A DNA stretch of 7,825 nt, taken from positions 1 to 7,825 of the forward strand of contig CALBOT010000006.1 of NCBI GenBank assembly GCA_937896695.1, written 5' to 3'. Below, piece by piece: positions 1 to 5,787 of the stretch. This stretch comes from an uncultured Candidatus Nitrosopelagicus sp. Its GTDB lineage: Archaea > Thermoproteota > Nitrososphaeria > Nitrososphaerales > Nitrosopumilaceae. The position numbers were made by a program, and so were the translations under genes. The notes beneath the pieces are model-generated. The model made no database searches. It was given only the letters and a program-made list of their open reading frames with translations, and was not told the DNA's origin. The stretch's first letter is position 1. Each line of letters starts with the position of its first letter.

Positions 1-1266
1 CGAGAAAAATTTCTGGATGACGTAAAGGAAGTAGCGCATTTGCGAGACTATAACAAATTAAAAAGCTTATTGGATAAGGCAAGTGATCACAATATTGACA
101 GTGACAATATAGTTATATGCGAAGCATCGGAAGTTTTAGAACAACTGCGCCTGCTGACCAATTTAGAAACCGATACCAAAAAATTACTCCAAGTCATTCT
201 TATAGGTCAGCCTGAGCTGCAAGATCTGCTCAAAAAGAAATCAATTGAATCACAATTAATGAAAGAAGCAAAGTTAGAGGATATTCAATTAACTAAGCCA
301 CAAATTTTGGTTGATGCAGGATTAGCAGAAAACCACGATGATGCAATTCAAAAACTTCGAGACTTTGCAATTAATTTATCATCATCAAAAGTTACAGAAG
401 TTTCATCCAGTCCGGATCTACATATTGTTCAAAGTATAAACACCCTAGATGATACGGATAAGATTATCAATGGAATGAGTTCAAGATTGAGAGAATGGTA
501 TGGACTTCATTTTCCAGAACTAGATAACATAATTGATAGTATAAACGGCTATGCACAGATTGTAGTTGCAGGAAAAAGAGAAAATATCACAGATGATGTA
601 TTTGTAAATGCAGGATTTCCAGATTCTAAAGTTCAAATGCTCTCACTAGTGAAAGAGAAAAGTAGAGGTGGAGACATTTCAGAAAAAAATCTTCAGATAG
701 TACAAAACCTGGCAAAAAATATTTTAGAATTATTTGATTTAAGAAATGAATTAGAAAAACAAGTAGATGAACAAATGAATGAGATTGCTCCAAACCTATC
801 TGCAGTTCTAGGTACTACAGTAGGTGCAAGAATTTTAGCCAAAGCAGGAAGTCTTCAAAAAATGGCAACTATGCCTGCAAGTACAATTCAAGTTCTTGGT
901 GCAGAAAAAGCATTATTCCGTGCATTAAAGACAGGTTCAAATCCGCCAAAACACGGACTGCTTTTCCAACATGCAGTAGTACATGCAGCACCAAGATGGC
1001 AAAGGGGTAAAATTGCAAGAGCCATAGCAGCAAAAGCCGCAATAGCATCAAGAGTAGATGTCCACGGAACAGGTTTGAATAGCACATTACTAGAGAAATT
1101 AAATATTAGAGTCAAGGAAATAGAAGAAAAATATTCCAAACCAGTGAAAAGACCTCAACCACAAGAACGTCAAAGAGGAAATTTCCATAAGAGCAAAGAG
1201 TCTAAACAAAAGAGAAGAGCAGATAGATTCAAGAATAGAAAACGAAAGAATTTTGGAAGAAGATAG
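1..1266 (+). CDS. nop5: Nop5 (Nop56/58-like) C/D-box sRNP scaffold protein, 5'-truncated by the window edge
   Basis: Nop5 is the scaffold of the archaeal C/D-box ribonucleoprotein. It bridges fibrillarin to the L7Ae-bound guide RNA that directs 2'-O-methylation. The frame is open from base 1, so the true start lies upstream; the TTG at 40 is internal, and 421 codons are visible. Seen in order: the end of the fibrillarin-binding N-terminal domain, the conserved segment around LREWYGLHFPELD (about codons 163-176), a central coiled coil, then the NOP domain (about codons 260-360) with APNLSAVLG, GARILAKAG, MPASTIQVLGAEKALFRAL and PPKHGLLFQH. These features place it firmly in the family. The tail is a Lys/Arg-rich RNA-binding extension ending KNRKRKNFGRR. 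The stop overlaps the fibrillarin start by 14 bases, the usual archaeal pairing. The odd feature is an in-frame ExeA-like segment at about codons 44-77, described separately; it should lengthen or disrupt the N-terminal domain. Confidence 0.95.
   Translation, partial: REKFLDDVKEVAHLRDYNKLKSLLDKASDHNIDSDNIVICEASEVLEQLRLLTNLETDTKKLLQVILIGQPELQDLLKKKSIESQLMKEAKLEDIQLTKPQILVDAGLAENHDDAIQKLRDFAINLSSSKVTEVSSSPDLHIVQSINTLDDTDKIINGMSSRLREWYGLHFPELDNIIDSINGYAQIVVAGKRENITDDVFVNAGFPDSKVQMLSLVKEKSRGGDISEKNLQIVQNLAKNILELFDLRNELEKQVDEQMNEIAPNLSAVLGTTVGARILAKAGSLQKMATMPASTIQVLGAEKALFRALKTGSNPPKHGLLFQHAVVHAAPRWQRGKIARAIAAKAAIASRVDVHGTGLNSTLLEKLNIRVKEIEEKYSKPVKRPQPQERQRGNFHKSKESKQKRRADRFKNRKRKNFGRR
130..231 (+). 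other. ExeA/MshM-like bacterial AAA-ATPase segment embedded in frame in nop5
   Basis: Codons 44-77 of the visible nop5 frame read like the Walker B-proximal part of ExeA/MshM-type AAA ATPases from bacterial secretion and pilus systems, including LRLLTNLET and ILIGQPEL, which are hallmarks of that family. The flanks (IVICEAS before, KKKSIESQLMKEAKLEDIQ after) look like ordinary archaeal Nop5 N-terminal domain and would join naturally without it. From 142 to 231, GC is 40 of 90 bases; the next 90 nop5 bases from 241 have 28 of 90. Codons CTG (five times), CGC and ACC (three times) cluster here and are rare in the rest of the gene. There are no inverted ends or target duplications, so it is not a recognisable mobile element. 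The edges are approximate because EVLE and DLLK could belong to either parent. It may be a real micro-transfer or a sequence chimera. Confidence 0.7.
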
Positions 1267-1924
1267 AAATTATTTCTGGTTCAATTTGGATGGAGAAAGA
1301 AAACTCTTCACAGAAAATTTTTCTCCAGGAAAACAAGTTTACAAAGAAAAATTATTAGATAAAAAAGGCATAGAATACCGAAATTGGGAACCATTTAGAA
1401 GTAAATTAGCAGCTTGTATAATGAACGGATTAGAAGAATTTCCATTTGAGGAAAAATCAAGTGTTCTATACTTAGGAGTATCTACAGGGACAACAATAAG
1501 TCATATTTCAGACATTGTAGGTCCTAAAGGAATTATTTTTGGTGTAGAACATTCTAGTAGAGTAGCAAGAGATTTTCTTGATAGAGTTGCAATTTATAGA
1601 AAAAATATTGTTCCAATTATTCAGGATGCAAAAAAACCTGATCAATATTTTTCCGTATTTAGTAAAGTGGATGTAATTTACGTAGATATTGCACAGCCTG
1701 ATCAAACAAAGATTGCAATTACAAATTGTAAGATGTATCTTAAAAAAAGAGGAATTCTATTCTTAGTAATTAAAACAAGAAGTATAGATGTAACAAAAGA
1801 ACCAAATCAGATTATTAATGAAGAAATTAAAAAATTACAAAGTGATTTCGATATACTTCAAAGAATTGATTTAAAACCTTTTGACAAAGATCATGCAATG
1901 ATTATTGCAAGATCAATCAATTAG
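1253..1924 (+). CDS. flpA: Fibrillarin-like rRNA/tRNA 2'-O-methyltransferase
   Basis: Fibrillarin is the SAM-dependent catalytic subunit of the C/D-box particle and methylates the ribose 2'-OH of RNA bases chosen by the guide RNA. The 223-residue length is normal for the archaeal family. Visible landmarks are the WEPFRSKLAA segment (46-54) with catalytic Lys51, SAM motif YLGVSTGTT (73-81; many relatives have LGAASGTT), the acidic GVEHS strand (97-101) that binds SAM ribose, DAKKP (125-129), VDIAQPDQ with Asp145 (144-151), IKTRSID with Lys174 (173-179) and DHA with His214 (213-215), which complete the K-D-K-H tetrad. The start is taken as TTG at 1253, inside the end of nop5. No in-frame ATG lies closely upstream, and the next downstream one would delete the conserved N-terminal region. 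No good SD is visible, so translation is probably coupled to nop5. The 3' end overlaps rnhB convergently by 12 bases. Confidence 0.95.
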   Translation: MEEDRNYFWFNLDGERKLFTENFSPGKQVYKEKLLDKKGIEYRNWEPFRSKLAACIMNGLEEFPFEEKSSVLYLGVSTGTTISHISDIVGPKGIIFGVEHSSRVARDFLDRVAIYRKNIVPIIQDAKKPDQYFSVFSKVDVIYVDIAQPDQTKIAITNCKMYLKKRGILFLVIKTRSIDVTKEPNQIINEEIKKLQSDFDILQRIDLKPFDKDHAMIIARSIN

Positions 1925-2536
1925 ACCAAGAATTTTTTGGACAGGTTTCCAACTTTTACGAATTGAAGTTGGAAGAGATTTTTTTGATGAAGCAATTTTC
2001 TTTACATAGTTTACACTTTTTTTATCTGAAGGATATCCACTCCCGAGATTTGAAGTTTTGTTTAAGCGCATAATAGAACGATCTCTTGAAACTTTGGCAA
2101 CTATTGAAGCGGCAGAAACAACAACAAATCTAGAATCAGCATAATGATATGATTTTACCTTAGATTTGTTAGATAAATCAGAGATCTCACGACCAAATCT
2201 AGTAGCATTTACATCACAAGAATCAACATAAGATATGTCAGGATTTAGATTAGATATCACTTCAGCCATTTTTTTTGCTTCTAAATGATTCAAGTTATGT
2301 TCAAAAACATACTTGTCAATGGTTCGTGGAGGAATTCTGATTACATGATAAGAATCTACAATTTTTAGAATTTCCTTATAGAGTAGATCACGTTTTTTTG
2401 AGCTAAGTTTTTTTGAATCACGTACACCTAATTTGCGAAGTTTGGAGATATTTTTTTTCTCTATACGGATTCCAGCTATAACCAAAGGGCCAATCATAGA
2501 ACCTCGACCAGCATCATCAACACCACAAATTTGCAC
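1913..2536 (-). CDS. rnhB: Ribonuclease HII
   Basis: RNase HII cleaves the RNA strand of RNA:DNA hybrids and nicks at single ribonucleotides in DNA. It serves primer removal and ribonucleotide excision repair. The 207-residue protein shows the family blocks: CGVDDAGRGSMIGPLVIAG (4-22), RDSKKLS (39-45), SYVDSCDVN (102-110), and HYADSRFVVVSAASIVAKV (131-149). The inferred metal ligands are Asp7, residue 8, Asp105 and Asp134. Residue 8 is Asp, where most characterised enzymes have Glu (DEAGRG); the carboxylate is kept but one carbon shorter. The GTG start at 2536 puts the first catalytic block seven residues in, as in relatives. The frame stays open upstream into the divergent promoter, but nothing there resembles the family. 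No clear SD is visible. It converges on fibrillarin with a 12-base overlap and diverges from trm1. Confidence 0.95.
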   Translation of the reverse strand: MQICGVDDAGRGSMIGPLVIAGIRIEKKNISKLRKLGVRDSKKLSSKKRDLLYKEILKIVDSYHVIRIPPRTIDKYVFEHNLNHLEAKKMAEVISNLNPDISYVDSCDVNATRFGREISDLSNKSKVKSYHYADSRFVVVSAASIVAKVSRDRSIMRLNKTSNLGSGYPSDKKSVNYVKKIASSKKSLPTSIRKSWKPVQKILGLID

Positions 2537-2557
2537 AAATTTTGGCTCACATACACG

Positions 2558-2571
2558 TATTAGAATATAGG
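2558..2571. promoter_or_regulatory. Candidate shared TATA element between divergent rnhB and trm1
   Basis: The only AT-rich TATA-like run in the 60-base gap (around tattagaatatag) lies about 28 bases from the rnhB GTG and about 32 bases from the trm1 ATG. That is the distance expected if both genes have leaderless or nearly leaderless transcripts, as is common in Thaumarchaeota. Neither start has a convincing SD. The match to an archaeal box A is weak and the assignment is inferred from spacing. Confidence 0.35.
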
Positions 2572-2596
2572 GGATTTACTTTGATAGACGACAAGA

Positions 2597-3733
2597 ATGA
2601 ATGATGAACTTGTAGAAATTGTAGAAGGGACTACAAAGATAATTGTACCAAAAGGATCAATTACAGAGAAAGTTCCACCAAAGGAACCTGCATTTTTTAA
2701 TCCAAGAGCAAGATTGAGTAGAGACATCTCCATAATAGCATATTCCGCATTCTGGAAAGATTTTGAATTTCCAAAAATTTTCTTTGATGGATTATCAGGA
2801 TTAGGAGCAAGAGGATTAAGAGTTGCAAATGAGATAGATGGTGTTGAGAAAGTAATAGTCAACGATGTAAATCCAAATGCACTTGAAATTGCTTTGAATT
2901 CATCAAAAATAAATAATTTAAAAAATTTTGAAATTTCCGAGGATGAAACATGTAGATTTCTTAGTTCACACTCAAGAAAAAATAAGAGAGCATCAATTGT
3001 AGATATAGATCCATTTGGCTCACCGTCAAGATACATTGATTGTTCTATAAGAGCAACAATGCATGGAGGTATGTTAGCACTTACTGCAACAGATCTTCAA
3101 GTGTTACATGGATTATTCAATAAAGCTGCAAAAAGAAGATACTATGGAGTTCCTATAAAAACAGAATTCAGTAATGAAATCGCAATTAGATTGATTTTAG
3201 GATGTGTAAATTTTGTTGCAGGTAGATTAGATATTTCATTTGAACCATTATTTGTTGATCATGATATGCATTACTACAGAACATATCTAAAAATTCTAAA
3301 TACGCCAGAGCAAGAAGAAAAAATTGGTTACATAATTTTTTGTAAAAATTGTGGAGATCGTTATGCAGGAATCAAATATGAAACAAAATGTCGAAAATGT
3401 GCACATAACACAGAGATAGCAGGACCATTATGGATAGGCAAATTATTTGATAAAGAATTTGTAAAAAAAATGAGTAATGTCAAAAACACACTTACAGTTG
3501 ATAAAAAATGTGAGAAAATTCTTGAAAGATCCAAAATGGAAGCGGAATTGCCGGCTACATATTATACATTAAATGAAATTGCATCAAGAATGAATTCAGC
3601 ACCAATAAGATTGGAAAATGCAATAAACAAGCTAAAAGAGCATGGATTTAATGCATCAGTGACATCATTGAATCCAGGCGGATTTAGAACAGATTGTGAA
3701 ATTGACGAGATTATTCGGATTTTTCGGAGTTAA
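2597..3733 (+). CDS. trm1: tRNA (guanine26-N2)-dimethyltransferase Trm1
   Basis: Trm1 uses two SAM molecules to form N2,N2-dimethylguanosine at position 26 of tRNA, which helps prevent misfolding. At 378 residues it has the archaeal length. Landmarks are the N-terminal FFNPRARLSRD (33-43), SAM motif DGLSGLGARGLR (64-75), the acidic strand end VNDVNPNA (88-95), the catalytic-loop motif DIDPFGSP (136-143), LALTATD (160-166), and a Cys4 zinc-ribbon (Cys249, 252, 265, 268) followed by GPLWIGKLFD (276-285), which is highly typical. The C-terminal part (about 321-378) looks like a winged-helix domain. After TATD the usual TAPLCG is replaced by LQVLHG, so the Cys often found there is absent. The ATG at 2597 is the best start because a TGA at 2582 closes the frame just upstream. 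No SD is seen, so the message is probably leaderless. The end overlaps rlmE convergently by 23 bases. Confidence 0.95.
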   Translation: MNDELVEIVEGTTKIIVPKGSITEKVPPKEPAFFNPRARLSRDISIIAYSAFWKDFEFPKIFFDGLSGLGARGLRVANEIDGVEKVIVNDVNPNALEIALNSSKINNLKNFEISEDETCRFLSSHSRKNKRASIVDIDPFGSPSRYIDCSIRATMHGGMLALTATDLQVLHGLFNKAAKRRYYGVPIKTEFSNEIAIRLILGCVNFVAGRLDISFEPLFVDHDMHYYRTYLKILNTPEQEEKIGYIIFCKNCGDRYAGIKYETKCRKCAHNTEIAGPLWIGKLFDKEFVKKMSNVKNTLTVDKKCEKILERSKMEAELPATYYTLNEIASRMNSAPIRLENAINKLKEHGFNASVTSLNPGGFRTDCEIDEIIRIFRS

Positions 3734-4319
3734 GATATCCCATACAAATACAGTATAATTCACTGCTAGGTTTCCGACTGGCTTTTGGTTTTGTTAACTT
3801 TGTTTTAATGAATTTTTTCTTCACAAATTCATAAAATTCAGACGAATATTCTCCATCAAACACCTTAAACAATGCATTTCCTTTGTCAGACAATGTCTTT
3901 TCCATTAATTTTTCAGCAGTGTAATTGAGAGATATTTGTGCAGCATGATCTACAGACCAATTTCCAGATACATTTGGAGATAAATCACATATTACGGAAT
4001 CAACTTTTCTATTAAAAAATGACATAATTTGATCTAGCATACCTTCATCTTCAATGTCACCGCGAATAATTTCAACTCCAGGAATTTCTTCAACAAAAGA
4101 TAGATCAATTCCTAAAACTTTTCCTCGATTACCTGAAATTTGATGTGCAACTTGTAACCATCCACCAGGTGCACACCCCAAATCCAAAACATATGAACCT
4201 GGACCAATAATACGATAAGATTTGTTAATTTCTTTTAGTTTGTAAGAAGCTCTACTTCGGTATCCTTGTTCATGAGCAAGTTTTCTATAATGATCTTTTT
4301 TAGCGTCGATTAATTTCAT
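3711..4319 (-). CDS. rlmE: RlmE/FtsJ-type RNA 2'-O-ribose methyltransferase
   Basis: This is a stand-alone SAM-dependent ribose methyltransferase of the FtsJ/RrmJ family; bacterial members methylate U2552 of 23S rRNA. The 202-residue protein carries RSRASYKLKEI (21-31) with Lys27, the SAM-binding DLGCAPGGW (46-54), the acidic GIDLS (70-74), CDLSPNVSG (111-119) with Asp112, LFKVFDG (150-156) with Lys152, and KPSSELY (183-189) with Glu187. Together these give the full K-D-K-E catalytic tetrad, so it should be active. The exact target in archaea (large-subunit rRNA, or tRNA as for eukaryotic Trm7) cannot be read from sequence. Its ATG overlaps the stop of the upstream RPC34-like gene in an ATGA arrangement, which suggests translational coupling and one transcript. 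Its 3' end lies inside trm1 on the other strand. Confidence 0.93.
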   Translation of the reverse strand: MKLIDAKKDHYRKLAHEQGYRSRASYKLKEINKSYRIIGPGSYVLDLGCAPGGWLQVAHQISGNRGKVLGIDLSFVEEIPGVEIIRGDIEDEGMLDQIMSFFNRKVDSVICDLSPNVSGNWSVDHAAQISLNYTAEKLMEKTLSDKGNALFKVFDGEYSSEFYEFVKKKFIKTKLTKPKASRKPSSELYCICMGYLNSEKSE

Positions 4320-5074
4320 TTCTTTTTCTTAGAGAATTCAATAGCAACCCAATTTTCAATTAGTTGACAATGAAGAGGACTAGGTTCAGGATATGCATTT
4401 TCAAAGTCACATTTCTGTTCTACAGGACAAGTTAAACATGGAGAATCTACTAATGATTCCAGTTTAATCGGAGCTTGTTCAATAATTAATTTGTAAGTCC
4501 AACGTCCTTTTTGTAGTAATTTTTCACGAGAGATTAAACCACGTCTTTCCAATCTGAGTGCAAGTCTAGCACCGTCTTTTGTGTTAAGTTTTAGTTTTTT
4601 CCACAATTCACTTTGTAATACGCCTTTGTCTTCATAATCAGCAATTATTTCACAAACTTTGTTTGTGAGTTTATCCATATCCATTTTTTCAATTTGGAAG
4701 TTTCGTATTTGTTCATCAGAAAATTCATCTTCAATATCATCTTCAGGAGTTCTTTCTGCAGCCTCTTTTGCAGCTTTTGCTTCAGCTTCTTCTTTTTCTT
4801 TAGCAGCTTTTGCTTCTTTCTTTGCTTGTGCAATTTCGGCTTTTGTTAATTTTTTTGGTTTTTCTTCTTTAGGTTTAGCTGCTTTCTTTTTTGGTTCTGC
4901 TTTCTTTTTTGGTTCTGCTTTCTTTTTTGGTTCTGCTTTCTTTTTTGGTTTTTCTTCTTTAGGTTTAGCTGCTTTCTTTTTTGATCTTTTTTGATCTTCT
5001 AATTGTGCACGTAATTCTGCTAATTCTTTTTTTATTTCACTTGCGGTTTCAGGATCAATTTCTTTTTTTGACAT
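4316..5074 (-). CDS. rpc34: RPC34/RPC39-like RNA polymerase III-type winged-helix protein with Cys4 (Fe-S) cluster
   Basis: The 252-residue protein has three parts. Residues about 8-108 are a highly charged Lys/Glu/Ala tract with three KKKAEP repeats, probably disordered or helical. Residues about 120-200 look like a winged-helix domain (GVLQSELWKKLKLN, then ALRLERRGLISRE and a GRWTYKL wing). The C-terminus has four cysteines spaced C213-x2-C216-x5-C222-x13-C236, followed by IENWVAIEF. The PCLTCPVEQKC block followed by SPLHC and a tryptophan-containing helix resembles the C-terminal [4Fe-4S] motif of eukaryotic Pol III subunit RPC39/RPC34, whose orthologues are reported in Crenarchaeota and Thaumarchaeota. 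The likely role is promoter opening or transcription-factor bridging by RNA polymerase, but the archaeal function is uncertain. The ATG at 5074 is preceded by GGTGA. It sits between the secreted-protein gene (19-base gap) and rlmE (4-base overlap). Confidence 0.8.
   Translation of the reverse strand: MSKKEIDPETASEIKKELAELRAQLEDQKRSKKKAAKPKEEKPKKKAEPKKKAEPKKKAEPKKKAAKPKEEKPKKLTKAEIAQAKKEAKAAKEKEEAEAKAAKEAAERTPEDDIEDEFSDEQIRNFQIEKMDMDKLTNKVCEIIADYEDKGVLQSELWKKLKLNTKDGARLALRLERRGLISREKLLQKGRWTYKLIIEQAPIKLESLVDSPCLTCPVEQKCDFENAYPEPSPLHCQLIENWVAIEFSKKKK
4851..4983. repeat. Nested DNA repeats encoding the KKKAEP / AAKPKEEKPKK tract
   Basis: Inside the charged N-terminal part of the RPC34-like gene, a 43-base sequence at 4851-4893 recurs exactly at 4941-4983. 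Between them lie three exact 18-base tandem units (ggttctgctttctttttt) at 4893-4910, 4911-4928 and 4929-4946. On the coding strand the units specify KKKAEP, and the outer copies specify AAKPKEEKPKK. Every unit is a multiple of three or in frame, so copy changes would lengthen or shorten the linker without frameshift. Near-identity at third positions points to recent duplication by slippage or unequal recombination. Confidence 0.9.
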
Positions 5075-5081
5075 TATTTAT

Positions 5082-5086
5082 TCACC
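5082..5086 (-). promoter_or_regulatory. Shine-Dalgarno site for the RPC34-like gene
   Basis: GGTGA on the minus strand ends seven bases before the ATG at 5074 and complements the archaeal 16S rRNA 3' end (ATCACCTC). Most other starts here lack such a site. Its presence fits an internal operon gene translated from a longer transcript that begins upstream of the secreted-protein gene, and it supports this start codon. Confidence 0.6.
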
Positions 5087-5093
5087 AATTAAT

Positions 5094-5567
5094 TTACTCC
5101 ACACGTATTGTTTCAGTCATACTCATACTATCAGTATATTTTTCATTAAAAATTTCAACATAAATTTCATAAGTTCCAGATTTAGTAATTAATTCTGAAT
5201 AATTTTCATCCACAGGCAAAGTATTATTATTTTGGATGAAACATTGTTTCAAAAATCCACTTTGGGTTAAAACTTGTTTTTCAGAAGAAGATGCATCATA
5301 AATTGTGATGTACAAATCACCACAATTAAAATCTGGATTTAATAATTCTATACTGAATTCTATATTAGAATTTTGGGCAATTTGATTATTAAATCCAATT
5401 AGGCTTATTTCACTTTTTGAACTAGATGTATGCCCATCACCTCCAAATTGTGCAAAATTTAATTCTCGATCTGGACTGCTTAATGTCTCAGCCATTACCG
5501 CAGTACCTAACGATACAGAAAGTATGATAGGAAGAACATAGATTACAAAGGCTGAAGGTTTAACCAA
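5094..5567 (-). CDS. Small predicted secreted protein, function unknown
   Basis: I do not recognise a family. The 157-residue protein begins with a typical signal peptide: Lys3, a hydrophobic core from about 6 to 24 (FVIYVLPIILSVSLGTAVM), and an Ala-x-Ala-like cleavage site near 24-26 (VMA before ETL). The mature part, about 130 residues, is Ser/Asn/Glu-rich with alternating strands (NIEFSIELL, DLYITIYD, GTYEIYVEIFN). This suggests a small beta-sandwich of immunoglobulin-like type, which is an inference. Two cysteines (82 and 109) could form a disulfide, and N-x-S/T sites at 114 and 122 could be glycosylated on the cell surface. No second membrane segment or C-terminal anchor is seen. The TTG at 5567 is the only usual start between the upstream in-frame stop at 5580-5582 and the signal peptide. 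It lies 29 bases after a TATA-like box and is probably leaderless. It appears to be the first gene of an operon with the RPC34-like gene and rlmE. Confidence 0.8.
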   Translation of the reverse strand: MVKPSAFVIYVLPIILSVSLGTAVMAETLSSPDRELNFAQFGGDGHTSSSKSEISLIGFNNQIAQNSNIEFSIELLNPDFNCGDLYITIYDASSSEKQVLTQSGFLKQCFIQNNNTLPVDENYSELITKSGTYEIYVEIFNEKYTDSMSMTETIRVE

Positions 5568-5591
5568 GATGTTAAAACTTCATTTCTCACG

Positions 5592-5600
5592 TATATCAAA
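5592..5600 (-). promoter_or_regulatory. Candidate TATA box for the secreted-protein operon
   Basis: Minus-strand tttgatata is centred about 29 bases before the TTG at 5567, the spacing expected for a leaderless archaeal transcript. No SD precedes that start. It would drive the secreted-protein, RPC34-like and rlmE genes. The motif match is moderate. Confidence 0.5.
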
Positions 5601-5628
5601 TTTGTCATATTTTTTTAGACAGATTATG

Positions 5629-5637
5629 TTTATCTTA
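5629..5637 (+). promoter_or_regulatory. Candidate TATA box for the 38-residue ORF
   Basis: Plus-strand tttatctta begins 29 bases before the ATG at 5658, which fits a leaderless transcript. An SD-like GGAGTGA at 5638-5644 also precedes the gene, but its 13-base spacing is long. An alternative AT-rich box at about 5606-5618 with SD-led translation cannot be excluded. Confidence 0.45.
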
Positions 5638-5657
5638 GGAGTGAATTTTTAGATATT

Positions 5658-5774
5658 ATGACAAAAAAGGAATGTAAAGATGGAAAGTGTAGAGTTGACA
5701 TTCCAGACTTGACCGTAGAAGAGAGTGAAGAGAAAAAAGTGGACAAAAAGGATTCGTCAAAACGTCTAAGATAA
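5658..5774 (+). CDS. Small 38-residue charged protein with a Cys-x4-Cys pair, unknown function
   Basis: ATG at 5658 opens a 38-codon frame ending TAA at 5772-5774. The peptide starts MTKKECKDGKCRVDIPDL, then becomes strongly charged (EESEEKK, DKKDSSK) and ends KRLR. It has no hydrophobic segment, so it should be cytoplasmic and mostly unstructured outside the Cys6-x4-Cys11 turn. Such a close pair could bind a metal as part of a dimer or act as a redox or thiol switch, but this is speculation. Support for it being a gene is a TATA-like box at leaderless spacing, codon use like its neighbours (AAA, GAA, GAT, AGA), and its placement 42 bases before the OLD-family gene on the same strand. The alternative is a chance ORF within the leader of that gene. 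Confidence 0.55.
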   Translation: MTKKECKDGKCRVDIPDLTVEESEEKKVDKKDSSKRLR

Positions 5775-5787
5775 TTTGGTCATTTGA

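Noticed and set aside
40..42. TTG as the start codon of nop5
   Set aside because: The frame is open to base 1 with plausible Nop5 N-terminal-domain residues, so the start is outside the window and this TTG is an internal leucine.
130..231. Insertion sequence, intein or intron in nop5
   Set aside because: The segment is only about 100 bases, is fully coding, and has no inverted ends, target duplication, splice-type bulge-helix-bulge signal or intein motifs.
869..1139. Overlapping minus-strand frames rich in Leu/Ala
   Set aside because: They mirror the strongly conserved NOP domain on the plus strand and have no independent support.
2601..2607. ATGATGA resembling a C box of a C/D-box guide RNA at the start of trm1
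   Set aside because: No D or D' box (CTGA) follows at a plausible distance and no terminal stem is seen; it is explained by the Met-Asn-Asp-Glu codons.
2560..3036. 158-residue minus-strand frame opposite trm1
   Set aside because: It lies antisense to the conserved SAM motifs of trm1 and has no recognisable domain or start signal.
4659..4994. 111-residue Ser/Ala/Phe-rich frame on the plus strand
   Set aside because: It is the complement of the Lys/Glu/Ala repeat tract of the RPC34-like gene; its low-complexity Phe/Gly/Ser pattern comes only from the AAG/GAA repeats opposite.
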